The position numbers were made by a program, and so were the translations under genes. The notes under the pieces are model-generated. The model made no database searches and had not been told where the DNA came from. It worked only from the letters and a program-made list of their open reading frames with translations. Of a stretch of 64,000 bases of DNA, positions 27,901 to 36,456 are shown one piece after another. Each line of letters opens with the position of its first letter. Within the stretch, counting starts at the first letter, position 1. The DNA is from Ignavibacteria bacterium (GTDB lineage: Bacteria > Bacteroidota > Ignavibacteria > Ignavibacteriales > Ignavibacteriaceae). The stretch lies in the NCBI GenBank assembly GCA_030684555.1, contig JAUXVN010000013.1, positions 124,001 through 188,000 on the forward strand. Reading direction: 5' to 3'.

Positions 27901-28459
27901 TTTTATGATCTTGAATTTCGAGATAAAAATCATCCCCAAAAATTTCTTTGTATGTTATAGCAACACTTTTCGCCTTAGCATAATCATTATTTACAAGGTG
28001 AGTTGCAACTATTCCTCCAACACAAGCAGAGGTACATATTAAACCTTCACCATATTTTTTTAATAACTCAAGATCGATTCTTGGTCGGTAATAAAAACCT
28101 TCCATAAATCCAAGTGTGGAAAGTTTGATTAGATTTTTATATCCGGTTTTATTTTTTGCAAGTAATATTAAATGATGGTAATGTTTCCGTTTTTTCTTTC
28201 CGGGGATTTCATCAGTTTTTGCTTTGTCAAATCTGCTTCCTTGTGAAACGACATAAGCTTCCATACCAATTATCGGTTTTATACCTTCTTTTTTTGCCAG
28301 CTTATAAAATTCAGGTATTCCATACATCACTCCATGATCTGTAAGAGCTACAGCGTGCATGTTGTGACGTTTTGCAGCCTTTACAAGGTTATCAACAGTG
28401 CAAGCGCCATCCTGCAAACTGTAATGTGTGTGGTTGTGTAAATGTATATAATCTGACAT
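24995..28459 (-). CDS. dnaE: DNA polymerase III alpha subunit
   Basis: Main replicative polymerase subunit, 1154 residues. N-terminal PHP domain (HLHNHTHYSLQDGA, then ALTDHGVMYG) with its metal-binding histidines present; the palm domain carries the two catalytic aspartates in MPDIDVDFAD; next come the SKHAAGVVIAPG region, helix-hairpin-helix segments, an OB fold (VRAVGVITDLSTKIDKKGKTMAFFNLDD) and a C-terminal tail. The intact PHP histidines allow intrinsic proofreading, which is inferred. It is flanked by roughly 100-base gaps on both sides, so it may have its own promoter. Confidence 0.98.
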   Translation of the reverse strand: MSDYIHLHNHTHYSLQDGACTVDNLVKAAKRHNMHAVALTDHGVMYGIPEFYKLAKKEGIKPIIGMEAYVVSQGSRFDKAKTDEIPGKKKRKHYHHLILLAKNKTGYKNLIKLSTLGFMEGFYYRPRIDLELLKKYGEGLICTSACVGGIVATHLVNNDYAKAKSVAITYKEIFGDDFYLEIQDHKMEAEKAMLEGMPQLSKELGIKLVATNDCHYINKEDAIAHNILLLLSDKTGEADYNNLRYGTDEIYFKSQDEMINLFKNYKGAIENTLEIEEKINLSLDFEGHHFPVFPIPDDSSAKTLDDYFELLAREGLHKKFSSITNEIEERFNFEVKTIKEMGFSGYFLITQDFINAAKKMGIPVGPGRGSAAGSLVAYTLGITNIDPLKYNLLFERFLNPARKSMPDIDVDFADDQRGEVIEYVKKRYGSECVSQIITFNRLSSRAVLKDVARVLKIPIPTVNNITKFIPSKFGKVYTIDEALSEVAELKWVKESKDDTIRKLIKYAKVLEGMNRNASKHAAGVVIAPGDVSNFVPLATASQQTEIVTQFNMKELENAGLLKMDFLGLRTLTIIKDTLKLIKKNHNVEIDIDNIPLDDSKTYQLFSKGQTTGVFQFESPPMREYLKKLRPNSISDLSAMNALYRPGPMEFIDDFIDRKFGRKEIKYLHLVLEPILKETYGIIVYQEQVIQIANKVAGMTLAEADILRRAMGKKDLKAMREQQKFFVDGAVKNGIPAKIAAEIFEGIDKFANYGFNKSHSVAYSVVAYQTAYLKAHYTAEFLAANLTNEFGNKTKVANFLEDCRKLHIQVLPPNINKPTLFFDVEKKKIRFGLSAIKNVGVSAVEEIIKKKEILGRDFTSIFDFCINMETRVVNKRTLEGLILAGAFDSINKNRKLLFESVEAALSFGSKAQSYKSKNTNSLFGNGEDDQLIEEPELPTVTDWTEKERLSHERVVIGFYVTGHPLRKYELEHRSFATIHLGETEEMEKLDSVRAVGVITDLSTKIDKKGKTMAFFNLDDFTGSCECLMFASVYEKFGEYVKEESAILLLGKTESSGDAVKVHVDEIIPIEKVKERFTKYVKIIIDKEKYNEEVVRPLKELLNKHQGNFPVMLEVLNVIKGRDLFILKQFRIDPSAKLISVVQNLLGEESVVLLGR

Positions 28460-28558
28460 TAAAATATCGGTTTGGGTAATAAAGGTAAATCAATCTGACT
28501 GCAATATTACGAAAAGAAAATGGAAAAAAAAGTTTGATAATTAAGATTTTTTTTGTAA

Positions 28559-29002
28559 CTATTTGCCGGTACTCCCGAATCCACCAGAACCTCTGTCGGT
28601 TAAATCCAGTTCTTCTGATACAGTCCACTCAATTTTTTCAACTTTATTTAGAACAAGCTGAGCTATTCTGTCATTTCTGTTAATTATAAAATCTTTTTCA
28701 CCAAGGTTTATCAATATAATTTTAATTTCACCACGATAGTCTGAATCAATTGTTCCCGGGGAATTTAGTATTCCTATTCCATCACTCAAAGCTAAACCGC
28801 TTCTTGGACGAACTTGTATTTCATAACCTTCAGGTATTTCAACTGATAAATTTGTGGGAACTAATCCGACTGTTCCTTTTTGAATAATCAATGGTTCATT
28901 TACAGCTGCGCGAATATCCAATCCTGCGCTTCCGGTAGTTTTATATTCAGGAAGTGTTACATCTTCAAATCCGATTAAGACTCTCTTTAATTTTACAATC
29001 AT
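28559..29002 (-). CDS. dut: dUTP diphosphatase
   Basis: Trimeric dUTPase that makes dUMP and keeps uracil out of DNA. At 147 residues it has all five motifs, including AGLDIRAA, RPRSGLA, GILNSPGTIDSDYRGEIKI with the catalytic Asp, RIAQLVL, and the Gly/Ser-rich tail RGSGGFGSTGK. The ATG overlaps the stop of the flippase gene by 4 bases (ATGA), so translation is coupled. Confidence 0.98.
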   Translation of the reverse strand: MIVKLKRVLIGFEDVTLPEYKTTGSAGLDIRAAVNEPLIIQKGTVGLVPTNLSVEIPEGYEIQVRPRSGLALSDGIGILNSPGTIDSDYRGEIKIILINLGEKDFIINRNDRIAQLVLNKVEKIEWTVSEELDLTDRGSGGFGSTGK

Positions 29003-30474
29003 AATTTTGAAATTCCGGTCTTTCTAAAAATTTTGTTAGTTAAGAATGATAATTCATTTTTAGTTACAACTCTAAATGCAACCAGCATAAAGAGGTAGGC
29101 GATGCAAAGTAATAATTTAACGTATCCGTTTAGATAATTTAATTCTGCAAGTAAATAATAGCTTAATGTTACAATCAATATCGCTAAAAATATTCTTGCT
29201 ATTTTACCAAATTCATAATTAATAGGATAGTGTTTTTGAACTGCAAAATAGAATCCAACAGCCATCATAAAATAACTTGCAAGTGTAGCAATTGCCGCTC
29301 CCATAATATTGAAAATGGGGATTAAAATAAAGTTAGCCGCAATATTAGTTATCGCACCCACACCCATAATTATTGGGACGTACATGCTTTTTTCTTTTAT
29401 ATAAATTCCTGCAGTAAAATTGACATACATTCCGTTAAACAGATAACCAAGCAGAATAATAGGTACTATAGAGATTCCGGACCAATAATCCTTACCGATT
29501 AATGTTTTTCCAAAAAAGGGTGTTGTAACAATCTCAACAATAAATATTGATAAAAAGATTAAAATAATTGATCCAATTGTTGTGAATATCGTAAGTACTT
29601 TTGCAAAAATTTCTTTAGCGTTTGGTTCTTTTTCATTTTGCAGAAAAAACGGCTGCCAGGCATATTGAAACATGACAACATAAAGCATCATAAAAATACC
29701 GAGTTTATAATTTGCTTGATAAATCCCGAGTGTGCTTAAGTCGGTCAGGTGTTCAACTATTGGGCGGTCGATAACTTGTATAAATATTCCCGCTAACCCA
29801 CCCGGCAAATATGGAAGCCCAAATTTTAATAAGCGTTTATACAATACTTTATTGAAGGAAAATGATAATCTTTTAATTATAGATGGTGACAAGAGAATAA
29901 GCGAAAGTATTGATGCCGCAAGATTACTAATAAATACTGCTTCAATCCCCATCTCCAATACTAGAATGAGAAAAAGATTTAGTACAATATTTAAAAATAT
30001 GTTTAAGATTTTAATAGTCGAAAATTTTATCGTCTTCCGTTCTAATCTCAAATAAATAAATGGAAGTACTGCGAGTGCATCAAAGAAAAGAATACCGGCT
30101 CCGTAATAAATCAAATAGTCGTATTCAATGGGAATACTTAAAAATCTGTTTACTTGATGTTGAGATAGAACAAAAATCAAAATAAAAATAATTGAAGTTG
30201 TTAACACAGAGAGAAAAGGTGTTGAGAAATTTTCTTTTTTGTTTGGATATTCTTCAGACTCAGCAAATTTAAGATACGCTGAATCAAGTCCATAAATAAA
30301 AACGATATTCATAATTGCAATTACAGCGTACAAGTTTGAGATTATACCATATTGCTCGGGAGGGAATATATTTGTGTAGAAAGGAACTAGAATAAAATTT
30401 AAAAAGCGCCCTAACATCGTACTGATGCCGTAAATCGCAGTATCCTTAGAGAGTTGTTTTATTTTATCAAACAT
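28999..30474 (-). CDS. Oligosaccharide flippase family membrane protein
   Basis: A 491-residue MATE/Wzx-type transporter with 12 to 14 predicted membrane helices. The N-terminus (LSKDTAIYGISTMLGRFLNFILVPFYT, then PPEQYGIISNLYAVIAI) is typical of lipid-linked polysaccharide flippases. It likely moves an undecaprenyl-linked glycan or teichoic-like repeat across the inner membrane. No polymerase or ligase gene lies nearby; the glycosyltransferases at 32754-35462 are the nearest partners. Substrate unknown. Confidence 0.88.
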   Translation of the reverse strand: MFDKIKQLSKDTAIYGISTMLGRFLNFILVPFYTNIFPPEQYGIISNLYAVIAIMNIVFIYGLDSAYLKFAESEEYPNKKENFSTPFLSVLTTSIIFILIFVLSQHQVNRFLSIPIEYDYLIYYGAGILFFDALAVLPFIYLRLERKTIKFSTIKILNIFLNIVLNLFLILVLEMGIEAVFISNLAASILSLILLSPSIIKRLSFSFNKVLYKRLLKFGLPYLPGGLAGIFIQVIDRPIVEHLTDLSTLGIYQANYKLGIFMMLYVVMFQYAWQPFFLQNEKEPNAKEIFAKVLTIFTTIGSIILIFLSIFIVEIVTTPFFGKTLIGKDYWSGISIVPIILLGYLFNGMYVNFTAGIYIKEKSMYVPIIMGVGAITNIAANFILIPIFNIMGAAIATLASYFMMAVGFYFAVQKHYPINYEFGKIARIFLAILIVTLSYYLLAELNYLNGYVKLLLCIAYLFMLVAFRVVTKNELSFLTNKIFRKTGISKL

Positions 30475-30509
30475 GATTTGCTAAATGAAATAATGAGATT
30501 TTCATCTTC

Positions 30510-31379
30510 TCAATTATTTTTTCTTATTGATAATTCGAGTGAAATATCAAGGGCTTTTACACTATGAGTAATTGCTCCAACAGAAATAAAATCTACACCT
30601 GTCTCAGCTATGCTTTTTATTGTTGATAAATTTACTCCTCCGGAAGCTTCTATCAAACATCTTTTATTAATTTGTTTAACAGATGAATCCATCTCCACTA
30701 CCGAAAAATTATCCAACATAATTATATCGACACATGCTTCAATGGTTTCTTCAATTTGGGCGCTGGATGTAACTTCAACTTCGATTTTTGCTTCAATATT
30801 ATTTTTTATGCGGAAGGATTTACATGCCATCACAGCATTAGAAATTGAACCTGCAATAGCGATGTGATTATCTTTTATTAAAAACATATCGAATAACCCC
30901 ATTCGATGATTTTTCCCCCCGCCATAAAGTACGGCAAGTTTATCAATCATTCGAAGACCGGGAACTGTTTTTCTTGTATCAAGTAATTTTGCTCTGGTAT
31001 GTTTTATTAACTCAATATAAGAAGCGGTTGCAGTGGCAATTCCACTCATTCGCTGCATAAAATTTAATGCTGTTCTTTCAGAAGTTAGAAGGGATTTAGC
31101 CTTGCCGGAAACTTCCGCCGCAATGGTTCCGATACTGACTTTATCGCCATTAACTAAATTAGATTTAAATTCAACAGATGGATCAATATTGTGGAAAATC
31201 TTTTCTGCAAAATCAATCCCTGCAATTATTCCATCTTCTTTTACAAGAAAATTTCCTTTTGCAAATATATCATCTGAAAAAATAGCTTCGGTAGTAATAT
31301 CACCGATACCGATATCTTCTCTAATCGCAAGTTCGATTACTTGTTCGGTTAGTGGATCAAAAATAATTTTCTTATTCAT
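30510..31379 (-). CDS. nadC: Nicotinate-nucleotide diphosphorylase (carboxylating)
   Basis: Converts quinolinate and PRPP to nicotinate mononucleotide in de novo NAD synthesis. Family hallmarks are TRKTVPGLRMIDKLAV, YGGGKNHRMGLFD, FLIKDNH, and DIIMLDNFS followed by a C-terminal ASGGVNL and FISVGAITHS. I start at MNKKIIFDPL (31379), which overlaps the upstream thioesterase gene by 8 bases. Two other starts, ATG 31397 and TTG 31400, would add a few residues without a ribosome-binding sequence. nadA and nadB are not in the window. Confidence 0.96.
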   Translation of the reverse strand: MNKKIIFDPLTEQVIELAIREDIGIGDITTEAIFSDDIFAKGNFLVKEDGIIAGIDFAEKIFHNIDPSVEFKSNLVNGDKVSIGTIAAEVSGKAKSLLTSERTALNFMQRMSGIATATASYIELIKHTRAKLLDTRKTVPGLRMIDKLAVLYGGGKNHRMGLFDMFLIKDNHIAIAGSISNAVMACKSFRIKNNIEAKIEVEVTSSAQIEETIEACVDIIMLDNFSVVEMDSSVKQINKRCLIEASGGVNLSTIKSIAETGVDFISVGAITHSVKALDISLELSIRKNN

Positions 31380-31782
31380 AATATTTTTTAATTGCATCAA
31401 GAAAGAAATGAGGCGGACGGGTGAGTTTGCGAGTTTCAGCTTTCATAAATGCTAATTCGATGTAACCTTCAACAATTAGAACTTTTCTTTCTTTACTGAA
31501 AATTTTATGATCAATATGAACTTTTAATCGAGGCAATTCTTTAACTTCCGATTGAATAACAAGGACTTCATCATAAAAAGCAGCGCTTTTAAACTCGATC
31601 TTTGCTTCCATAACAGGCATGTGAAAACCATTCGCTTCAATTGCGTGATAAGTTAACCCGATTTCACGCATCATCTCTGATCTGCCGACTTCAAAGTATT
31701 CAAAGTACTTTCCGTTATAAACAAACTTCATTTGGTCAGTATCAGCGTATCGGACACGAACTTCTGTATTATGCGTTAACAT
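31372..31782 (-). CDS. Acyl-CoA thioesterase, 4HBT/YbgC type
   Basis: A 136-residue hot-dog-fold thioesterase. The signature VRYADTDQMKFVYNGKYFEYFEVGR carries the catalytic Asp of the 4-hydroxybenzoyl-CoA thioesterase class, followed by the long central helix. It probably hydrolyses short or medium acyl-CoA or acyl-ACP. It lies between accA, 18 bases upstream, and nadC. The neighbouring accA hints at a fatty-acid role, but YbgC-type enzymes are often near unrelated genes. Confidence 0.9.
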   Translation of the reverse strand: MLTHNTEVRVRYADTDQMKFVYNGKYFEYFEVGRSEMMREIGLTYHAIEANGFHMPVMEAKIEFKSAAFYDEVLVIQSEVKELPRLKVHIDHKIFSKERKVLIVEGYIELAFMKAETRKLTRPPHFFLDAIKKYYE

Positions 31783-31800
31783 TTAAAACCCTTAAAAAAG

Positions 31801-32751
31801 CTACTCAATCCATTCCCCCATTTTGCCAAATTTTTCAAGTCTATTATCGACTAGTTTATCCGGTTTTATTTTAATAAGCTGTGCAAGTTCTTCCTTAATT
31901 ACTTTTTTTAAAAAAAGTGCTGCTTCTTCATGATTTTTATGTGCACCACCAAAAGGTTCAGGAACAATTCGATCAACAATTTTTTGCTCAACTAAATCTG
32001 GAGCAGTTAATCTAAGAGCTTCTGCGGCTTGCTCTTTATAATCCCAACTACGCCATAAAATACTGGAACACGATTCGGGGCTAATTACAGAATACCAACA
32101 ATTTTCGAGCATCAAAATTCTATCACCGACTCCAATACCAAGCGCACCACCACTCGCCCCTTCCCCAATAACAACAACTATAATCGGGACTTTTAGTCTG
32201 CTCATCTCTAACAGATTTCTTGCGATTGCTTCAGCTTGTCCCCGTTCTTCAGCTTCTAAACCGGGGAAAGCACCAGGTGTATCAAGCATAGTAATAATCG
32301 GCTTATTAAACTTTTCTGCAAGTTTCATCAAACGTAATGCTTTTCTGTAACCTTCGGGATTAGGCATTCCAAAATTTCTATAAACATTCGATTTTGTATC
32401 GCGTCCTTTTTGATGACCGATTATCATAACTTTATATTCATCAATCTTTGCAAATCCGCCAACAATTGCTTTGTCATCTTTGAAATATCTATCGCCATGC
32501 AATTCGATAAAATTTTCAGTCATCAAATAAATATAATCAAGAGTATATGGTCTCTCCGGGTGACGAGCTAATTGAACCCGCTGCCAGCGTGTTAAGCTTT
32601 TATATACACTTTCTTTTAATTGTTTAACTTTATCTTCGATAAGAAGAATTTCACTCTCAATATCAAGATCATTTGAAATTCGTTTCATCTGTGTGAGTCG
32701 TTCTTCTAATTCAATTATCGGTTTTTCAAATTCTAAAATTGTCTTTGCCAT
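31801..32751 (-). CDS. accA: Acetyl-CoA carboxylase carboxyltransferase subunit alpha
   Basis: Together with AccD, transfers the carboxyl group from biotin to acetyl-CoA to make malonyl-CoA. The 316-residue sequence has the coiled N-terminal region ([14 protein letters not shown]), [15 protein letters not shown], the [14 protein letters not shown] block, [20 protein letters not shown] and [15 protein letters not shown], which form the crotonase-like oxyanion site. It lacks the zinc ribbon, as expected because that is in AccD. No accD is seen nearby. Confidence 0.98.
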   Translation of the reverse strand: MAKTILEFEKPIIELEERLTQMKRISNDLDIESEILLIEDKVKQLKESVYKSLTRWQRVQLARHPERPYTLDYIYLMTENFIELHGDRYFKDDKAIVGGFAKIDEYKVMIIGHQKGRDTKSNVYRNFGMPNPEGYRKALRLMKLAEKFNKPIITMLDTPGAFPGLEAEERGQAEAIARNLLEMSRLKVPIIVVVIGEGASGGALGIGVGDRILMLENCWYSVISPESCSSILWRSWDYKEQAAEALRLTAPDLVEQKIVDRIVPEPFGGAHKNHEEAALFLKKVIKEELAQLIKIKPDKLVDNRLEKFGKMGEWIE

Positions 32752-32753
32752 CT

Positions 32754-34733
32754 TTACTTCCGTTTAATTAAAAATCGTGAAATAGTTTTTCCTAATATTT
32801 CGAGGTCGAGCCAAATATTCTGATTTTTGGCGTAAAATATATCTAATTTCTCGTTGTTTTCCTCATTGTCTCCTTCAGTTAACCATAAGCCTGTTATCCC
32901 CGGTTTTCCAAGATATAATATAGAATCAAACTTTAATGATTTAGGACCCACCAAACTCTTTTTTCCTATTAGCACTTGAGGAACTTGTTGAATTAACGCT
33001 TTTAGAGAATATGCTCCTTGATTTCTTTTACTAAATATAATCAATGGAAAGAAAAACATGACTAAAAACATTGAGACAATCAAATCAAACATTTTCTTTA
33101 AAAAACGATTTACAGGTTGAGAGATGTTATAACTTATGCCAATCAATGGGACTTCATTCAATAAATTAACCGATGATTTTCCGACAAGAAAATCAAGATC
33201 ACCTCCGACAAGTTTGAACTCGACATTCTCATTTTGACATTGTGAAACAATCTGCATCATACTATTATAACTTAGTTCATCTGATGAAAATATTACTTCA
33301 TTTATTTTATGTTCGTGAATTACTTTTTTAATATTCTCTATACTTCCAACCACCGTTAGTCCGTTGATTTCCTGATTAATTTCTTTTCGTGATAAACTAA
33401 TTAATCCGATATACGAATAAAGAGATGAAGTTTTACTTTTGAGCTTATTCGCTAATTCAAGGGCAGAATGATTACTCCCCACAATTAAAGCCTTTGAAGC
33501 TGAAAGTTCCAATGCCGGAACACCCATTCGATAAATCATTTTAAGAACAATTCGCCATAATGAAAGAACAATCAGCAGAGTAATGTATAAAATTATTATA
33601 ACACCCCGGCTGTATGCAAAATCCTTAAAGAAATATGTTATGGAAGAGAGGATAAAAAATCCGGCAATTATAGCTCCGATGTTCTTTAAAACACCAATAT
33701 GTTCTTTCTTGTAAACTCCGAGAAATGCTGATGTAGTAATTTGAAGAAGTGCTGGTATAGTATAAACAATCGACAAAGAGAAATCAGGAAAACCGCGCCA
33801 GTCTCTGAAACTTTCATATGTTTTTTCGGCAATTAAAAGTGAAATATTGAAAAATATGAAATCTAAAAAGAGTGAGATAAAAACCAATTTTTTCTTCGCA
33901 ATAAAAGAGATAAACTTCCTCATGATAATTGCAGTTCGCAAAATTATTTCTACTAAAAAAGATGACGCAAGATGTTTTTGGACGAATAAATGCATAGCTT
34001 CATAAAAGACTTTTGTCTCATCAAAACTGCTTCTCTTGGTGCTTTCTCCTTTGTAGTGAATTATTTGTGTACTATGATAATAGTAAACCTTGTAACCCGA
34101 TTTCTGAACACGATAACACCAATCCAGGTCTTCACCATACATAAAGAATATTTCATCAAGTCCGCCAATTTTTTCATAAACTTCACTTCGAATCATCATA
34201 AATGATCCCGAAATTGCATCAACCTCATAACTTTTATTCTCATCAAGATAAGTAAGATTATATCTGGCAAATAATCGGCTGTTCGGGAAAAGAGTGCTCA
34301 ACCCGCTTGCTTTACAGAATGAGGTCCATGGTCCGGGAAAACTTCTTCGACAAGCAAGTTGAAGCGTTCCATCCGGGTTCAATATTTTGCATCCTGCTAA
34401 TCCAACTTCGGAATTTTCGTTAAAGAAATTAATCATTTTCTCAAAAGTATCTTCCTGAACTATAGTATCAGGGTTTAGGAGAAGAATGAATTTCCCTTTT
34501 GCTAATTTCAATCCGACATTATTTGCTTTACTGAAACCTAAGTTTTCCTTATTGATAATCAGTTTAACCAATGGAAATTTTTCTTGAAGTAACTCGATGC
34601 TTCCGTCATCTGATGCGTTATCGACAATTATAACTTCGGAACTAATATTAGTTGTAGCTTTACTTATAGAATGGAGTAAGTTCTGCAGAAATTCTTTTAC
34701 ATTGTAATTAACAATAATTATGGAGAGATCCAA
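32754..34733 (-). CDS. GT2 glycosyltransferase fused to a degenerate sugar-phosphate transferase
   Basis: A 659-residue fusion. Residues 1-270 are a rhamnosyltransferase-like GT2 domain with [14 protein letters not shown] and GEDLDWCYR. Residues 283-400 hold about five membrane segments, and 415-520 form a Rossmann-like region ([14 protein letters not shown]), as in WbaP/WcaJ-type polyprenyl sugar-phosphate transferases. Residues 540-659 are a shrunken catalytic domain: the RFxxKxxFD start, SLVGPK and PGITGLW survive, but the KFRTM block is absent and the catalytic Asp-Glu before L-P-Q reads Gln-Gln (IQQVPQ). The C-terminal half is therefore probably inactive as a phosphotransferase and may be a scaffold; the GT2 half looks active. 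Confidence 0.85.
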   Translation of the reverse strand: MDLSIIIVNYNVKEFLQNLLHSISKATTNISSEVIIVDNASDDGSIELLQEKFPLVKLIINKENLGFSKANNVGLKLAKGKFILLLNPDTIVQEDTFEKMINFFNENSEVGLAGCKILNPDGTLQLACRRSFPGPWTSFCKASGLSTLFPNSRLFARYNLTYLDENKSYEVDAISGSFMMIRSEVYEKIGGLDEIFFMYGEDLDWCYRVQKSGYKVYYYHSTQIIHYKGESTKRSSFDETKVFYEAMHLFVQKHLASSFLVEIILRTAIIMRKFISFIAKKKLVFISLFLDFIFFNISLLIAEKTYESFRDWRGFPDFSLSIVYTIPALLQITTSAFLGVYKKEHIGVLKNIGAIIAGFFILSSITYFFKDFAYSRGVIIILYITLLIVLSLWRIVLKMIYRMGVPALELSASKALIVGSNHSALELANKLKSKTSSLYSYIGLISLSRKEINQEINGLTVVGSIENIKKVIHEHKINEVIFSSDELSYNSMMQIVSQCQNENVEFKLVGGDLDFLVGKSSVNLLNEVPLIGISYNISQPVNRFLKKMFDLIVSMFLVMFFFPLIIFSKRNQGAYSLKALIQQVPQVLIGKKSLVGPKSLKFDSILYLGKPGITGLWLTEGDNEENNEKLDIFYAKNQNIWLDLEILGKTISRFLIKRK

Positions 34734-34742
34734 AATTCCCTC

Positions 34743-35462
34743 TTATAAAATTCCGATTATGCTTCGGAAACGTAATTTCCAAACCATTAAAGCTGCTTCT
34801 CGCACTATTTTTTGAGACATCTTCGATTTTCCCATTTGGCGGTCTGTGAAAATGATTGGGATTTCGGTAATTCGAAAACCTTTTTTCCAGGCTTTGAATG
34901 TCATTTCAATCTGGAAAGAATAACCGTTTGAGTGTATATTATCCAAATCGAGTGATTCAAGAACAACTCTTCTGAAACATTTAAATCCGCCGGTAGCGTC
35001 ACTGATAGGCATTCCGGTAATTATGCGGGTATATTTATTTGCAAAATAACTTAACAATAGACGTTGCATTGGCCAATTAATTACGTTTACTCCGGAATTA
35101 TAACGACTGCCTAAAACTAAATCACTATTTAAAGTAGCTGATAGGAAATTTGAAATCTCTTTTGGATCATGAGAAAAATCAGCATCCATCTCAAAAATGA
35201 AATCAAATTTCTTCTCGATTGCATATTTGAAACCTGCGCAATAAGCTGTACCCAAACCCAATTTTTTTTCTCTGGTAATTAGATGAAGTCGGGGTTCGTT
35301 AGGCATCAAAGATTTAACATATTCTGACGTTCCATCAGGGGAGTTATCATCGACAATGAGAATATCAATTCCTGTTTCATATAATGAAAATATGTATGGA
35401 ATGAGTTTTGGGATATTTTCCATCTCATTGTAAGTCGGTATTATAATAACTGATTTTGACAT
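34743..35462 (-). CDS. Polyprenol monophosphomannose synthase-like GT2
   Basis: A 239-residue DPM1-type glycosyltransferase: SVIIIPTYNEMENIPKLI, VDDNSPDGT, EMDADFSHDP, GSRYNSGV, then SDATGGFKCFRR and YSFQIEMTFKAWKKGFRITEIPIIFTDR. It probably moves mannose (or glucose) from a GDP- or UDP-sugar to polyprenyl phosphate at the membrane, supplying periplasmic or cell-surface glycosylation. It lacks the C-terminal GtrA-like membrane domain found in some relatives. It lies 9 bases upstream of the GT2 fusion gene and 13 bases downstream of a sugar-transferase remnant. Confidence 0.9.
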   Translation of the reverse strand: MSKSVIIIPTYNEMENIPKLIPYIFSLYETGIDILIVDDNSPDGTSEYVKSLMPNEPRLHLITREKKLGLGTAYCAGFKYAIEKKFDFIFEMDADFSHDPKEISNFLSATLNSDLVLGSRYNSGVNVINWPMQRLLLSYFANKYTRIITGMPISDATGGFKCFRRVVLESLDLDNIHSNGYSFQIEMTFKAWKKGFRITEIPIIFTDRQMGKSKMSQKIVREAALMVWKLRFRSIIGIL

Positions 35463-35475
35463 TCTATAATTAGCA

Positions 35476-35675
35476 TTAATTGAAAAAAACTTTTAATCGT
35501 AATGTCCCTTGCCGAACATTACTAAAAAATTGTCGAAATAATATTTTAAGATCCATACGTAAAGACATATTTTCAATGTAAAAAAGATTGAACTTGATTT
35601 TTTCTTTTACATCTTCGATAGTTTCATCGTATTTATGTTTCATTCGCGCTTTTAGTAAGATACAATAACGGTCTC
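35476..35675 (-). pseudogene. Remnant of the C-terminal end of a bacterial sugar transferase
   Basis: The minus strand reads to an intact stop at 35476 as ARMKHKYDETIEDVKEKI followed by an F-N-L-F-Y-I-E-N-M-S-L-R-M-D-L-K-I stretch. This matches the extreme C-terminus of Bac_transf (polyisoprenylphosphate hexose-1-phosphate transferase) proteins. Upstream of about 35649 the match decays: an AGACCG coding for Arg-Pro, as expected before G-I-T-G, falls in another frame, and a stop (35676-35674) closes the reading frame. The catalytic part is missing. It stands just upstream of two same-strand glycosyltransferase genes, as expected for the lost first gene of that operon. Confidence 0.72.
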
Positions 35676-35808
35676 ATAAGCGACTTTTGTTCATCCCCAG
35701 TTGTTTGTCTACTGAAACCGTTAACTATTTGATATTCTTTCTTATAAACTTACGTGAAAAAGATTAAATAACTTATTCCTCAACCATATTCTTATTAGAT
35801 ATATAAGC

Positions 35809-35940
35809 ATGACTAATAATAATAATTCTAAACAAAAGTCCAGTCACAAAAAAATTGATGACTTGGAGATTAATATAATAAAAGAAATAAGAACATCAAG
35901 GTTCTCTTTATTTTTTTCTGGTATTCAAGCATCAATTTAA
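35809..35940 (+). CDS. Possible 43-residue ORF, unrecognised
   Basis: ATG at 35809 to TAA at 35940 encodes an Asn/Lys/Ser-rich start (MTNNNNSKQKSSHKKIDD) and a more hydrophobic end (FSLFFSGIQ). No ribosome-binding sequence is evident and no family was recognised. It lies in a 780-base stretch without other genes. It may be chance. Confidence 0.25.
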   Translation: MTNNNNSKQKSSHKKIDDLEINIIKEIRTSRFSLFFSGIQASI

Positions 35941-36176
35941 ACTTTCTGTATGAAGTTACTTCTACAAAATATCTGCTGCCTCATTTTTAACTGTATGATA
36001 GTTAATATTGCTTACTGTATTTGGAGTTAAATAAATAGTTCATTTTATAGAACACGTTGTTTTAAAATTCGACATAACAAATTTCAAACCGCATAATGAA
36101 AATAACTTGAAATGAAAACTACTATTTATCCACAGAAGAGAGTTTAAATTATTATATAAAGATTTTATTCTCCTAC

Positions 36177-36206
36177 TTGACATTAATGAATAATTTCATA
36201 TTTTTG
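36177..36206 (+). promoter_or_regulatory. Promoter upstream of the structured RNA region
   Basis: TTGACA at 36177-36182, a 16-base spacer, then TATTTTTG at 36199-36206. The downstream element fits both a sigma-70 -10 and the Bacteroidota TAnnTTTG form. Transcription would start near 36213 and run into the structured region and the small ORF at 36457. Confidence 0.6.
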
Positions 36207-36212
36207 TAACAA

Positions 36213-36350
36213 AAAATAAGGAATATTTTATCGTTCGATTTGCTACCATCTGCTAAGTTTCAAATTTTAACATAATTTCAGGAAATTATAGCTGGATTAC
36301 CAGAGTAGCAAATTATTACCGATTTAGGGAATTTCTCTGGTCGGTTTTTT
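36213..36350 (+). ncRNA. Structured RNA or attenuator leader, candidate
   Basis: Between a good promoter and a T6 run (36345-36350) the sequence holds several pairings. ATTTGCTAC (36238-36246) pairs perfectly with GTAGCAAAT (36305-36313). An internal hairpin ATAATTT-CAGG-AAATTAT spans 36272-36289. ACCAGAG (36299-36305) pairs with CTCTGGT (36335-36341), and ACCGA (36318-36322) pairs with TCGGT (36341-36345) just before the T-run. Some of these exclude one another, as in an attenuator with terminator and anti-terminator forms. It could also be a free-standing RNA of about 140 bases. No known riboswitch class was recognised. Confidence 0.5.
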
Positions 36351-36456
36351 GTTGTTAAATTAGTTATAAAAATAAATCGAGGTGAATAAGAGTTTTTTTG
36401 ATACCTATGATCATGTTAAGCGTCTAATAAACAAAAAAGAAAGAAAGGGTAATGCT

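Noticed and set aside
36213-36350. Assignment of the structured RNA as 6S RNA or a named riboswitch
   Set aside because: The imperfect long stem is suggestive, but I could not match any consensus motif; left as an unnamed candidate.
36382-36456. Longer form of the small protein starting at GTG 36382
   Set aside because: No spaced ribosome-binding site, while ATG 36457 has AAAGGG at 7 bases.
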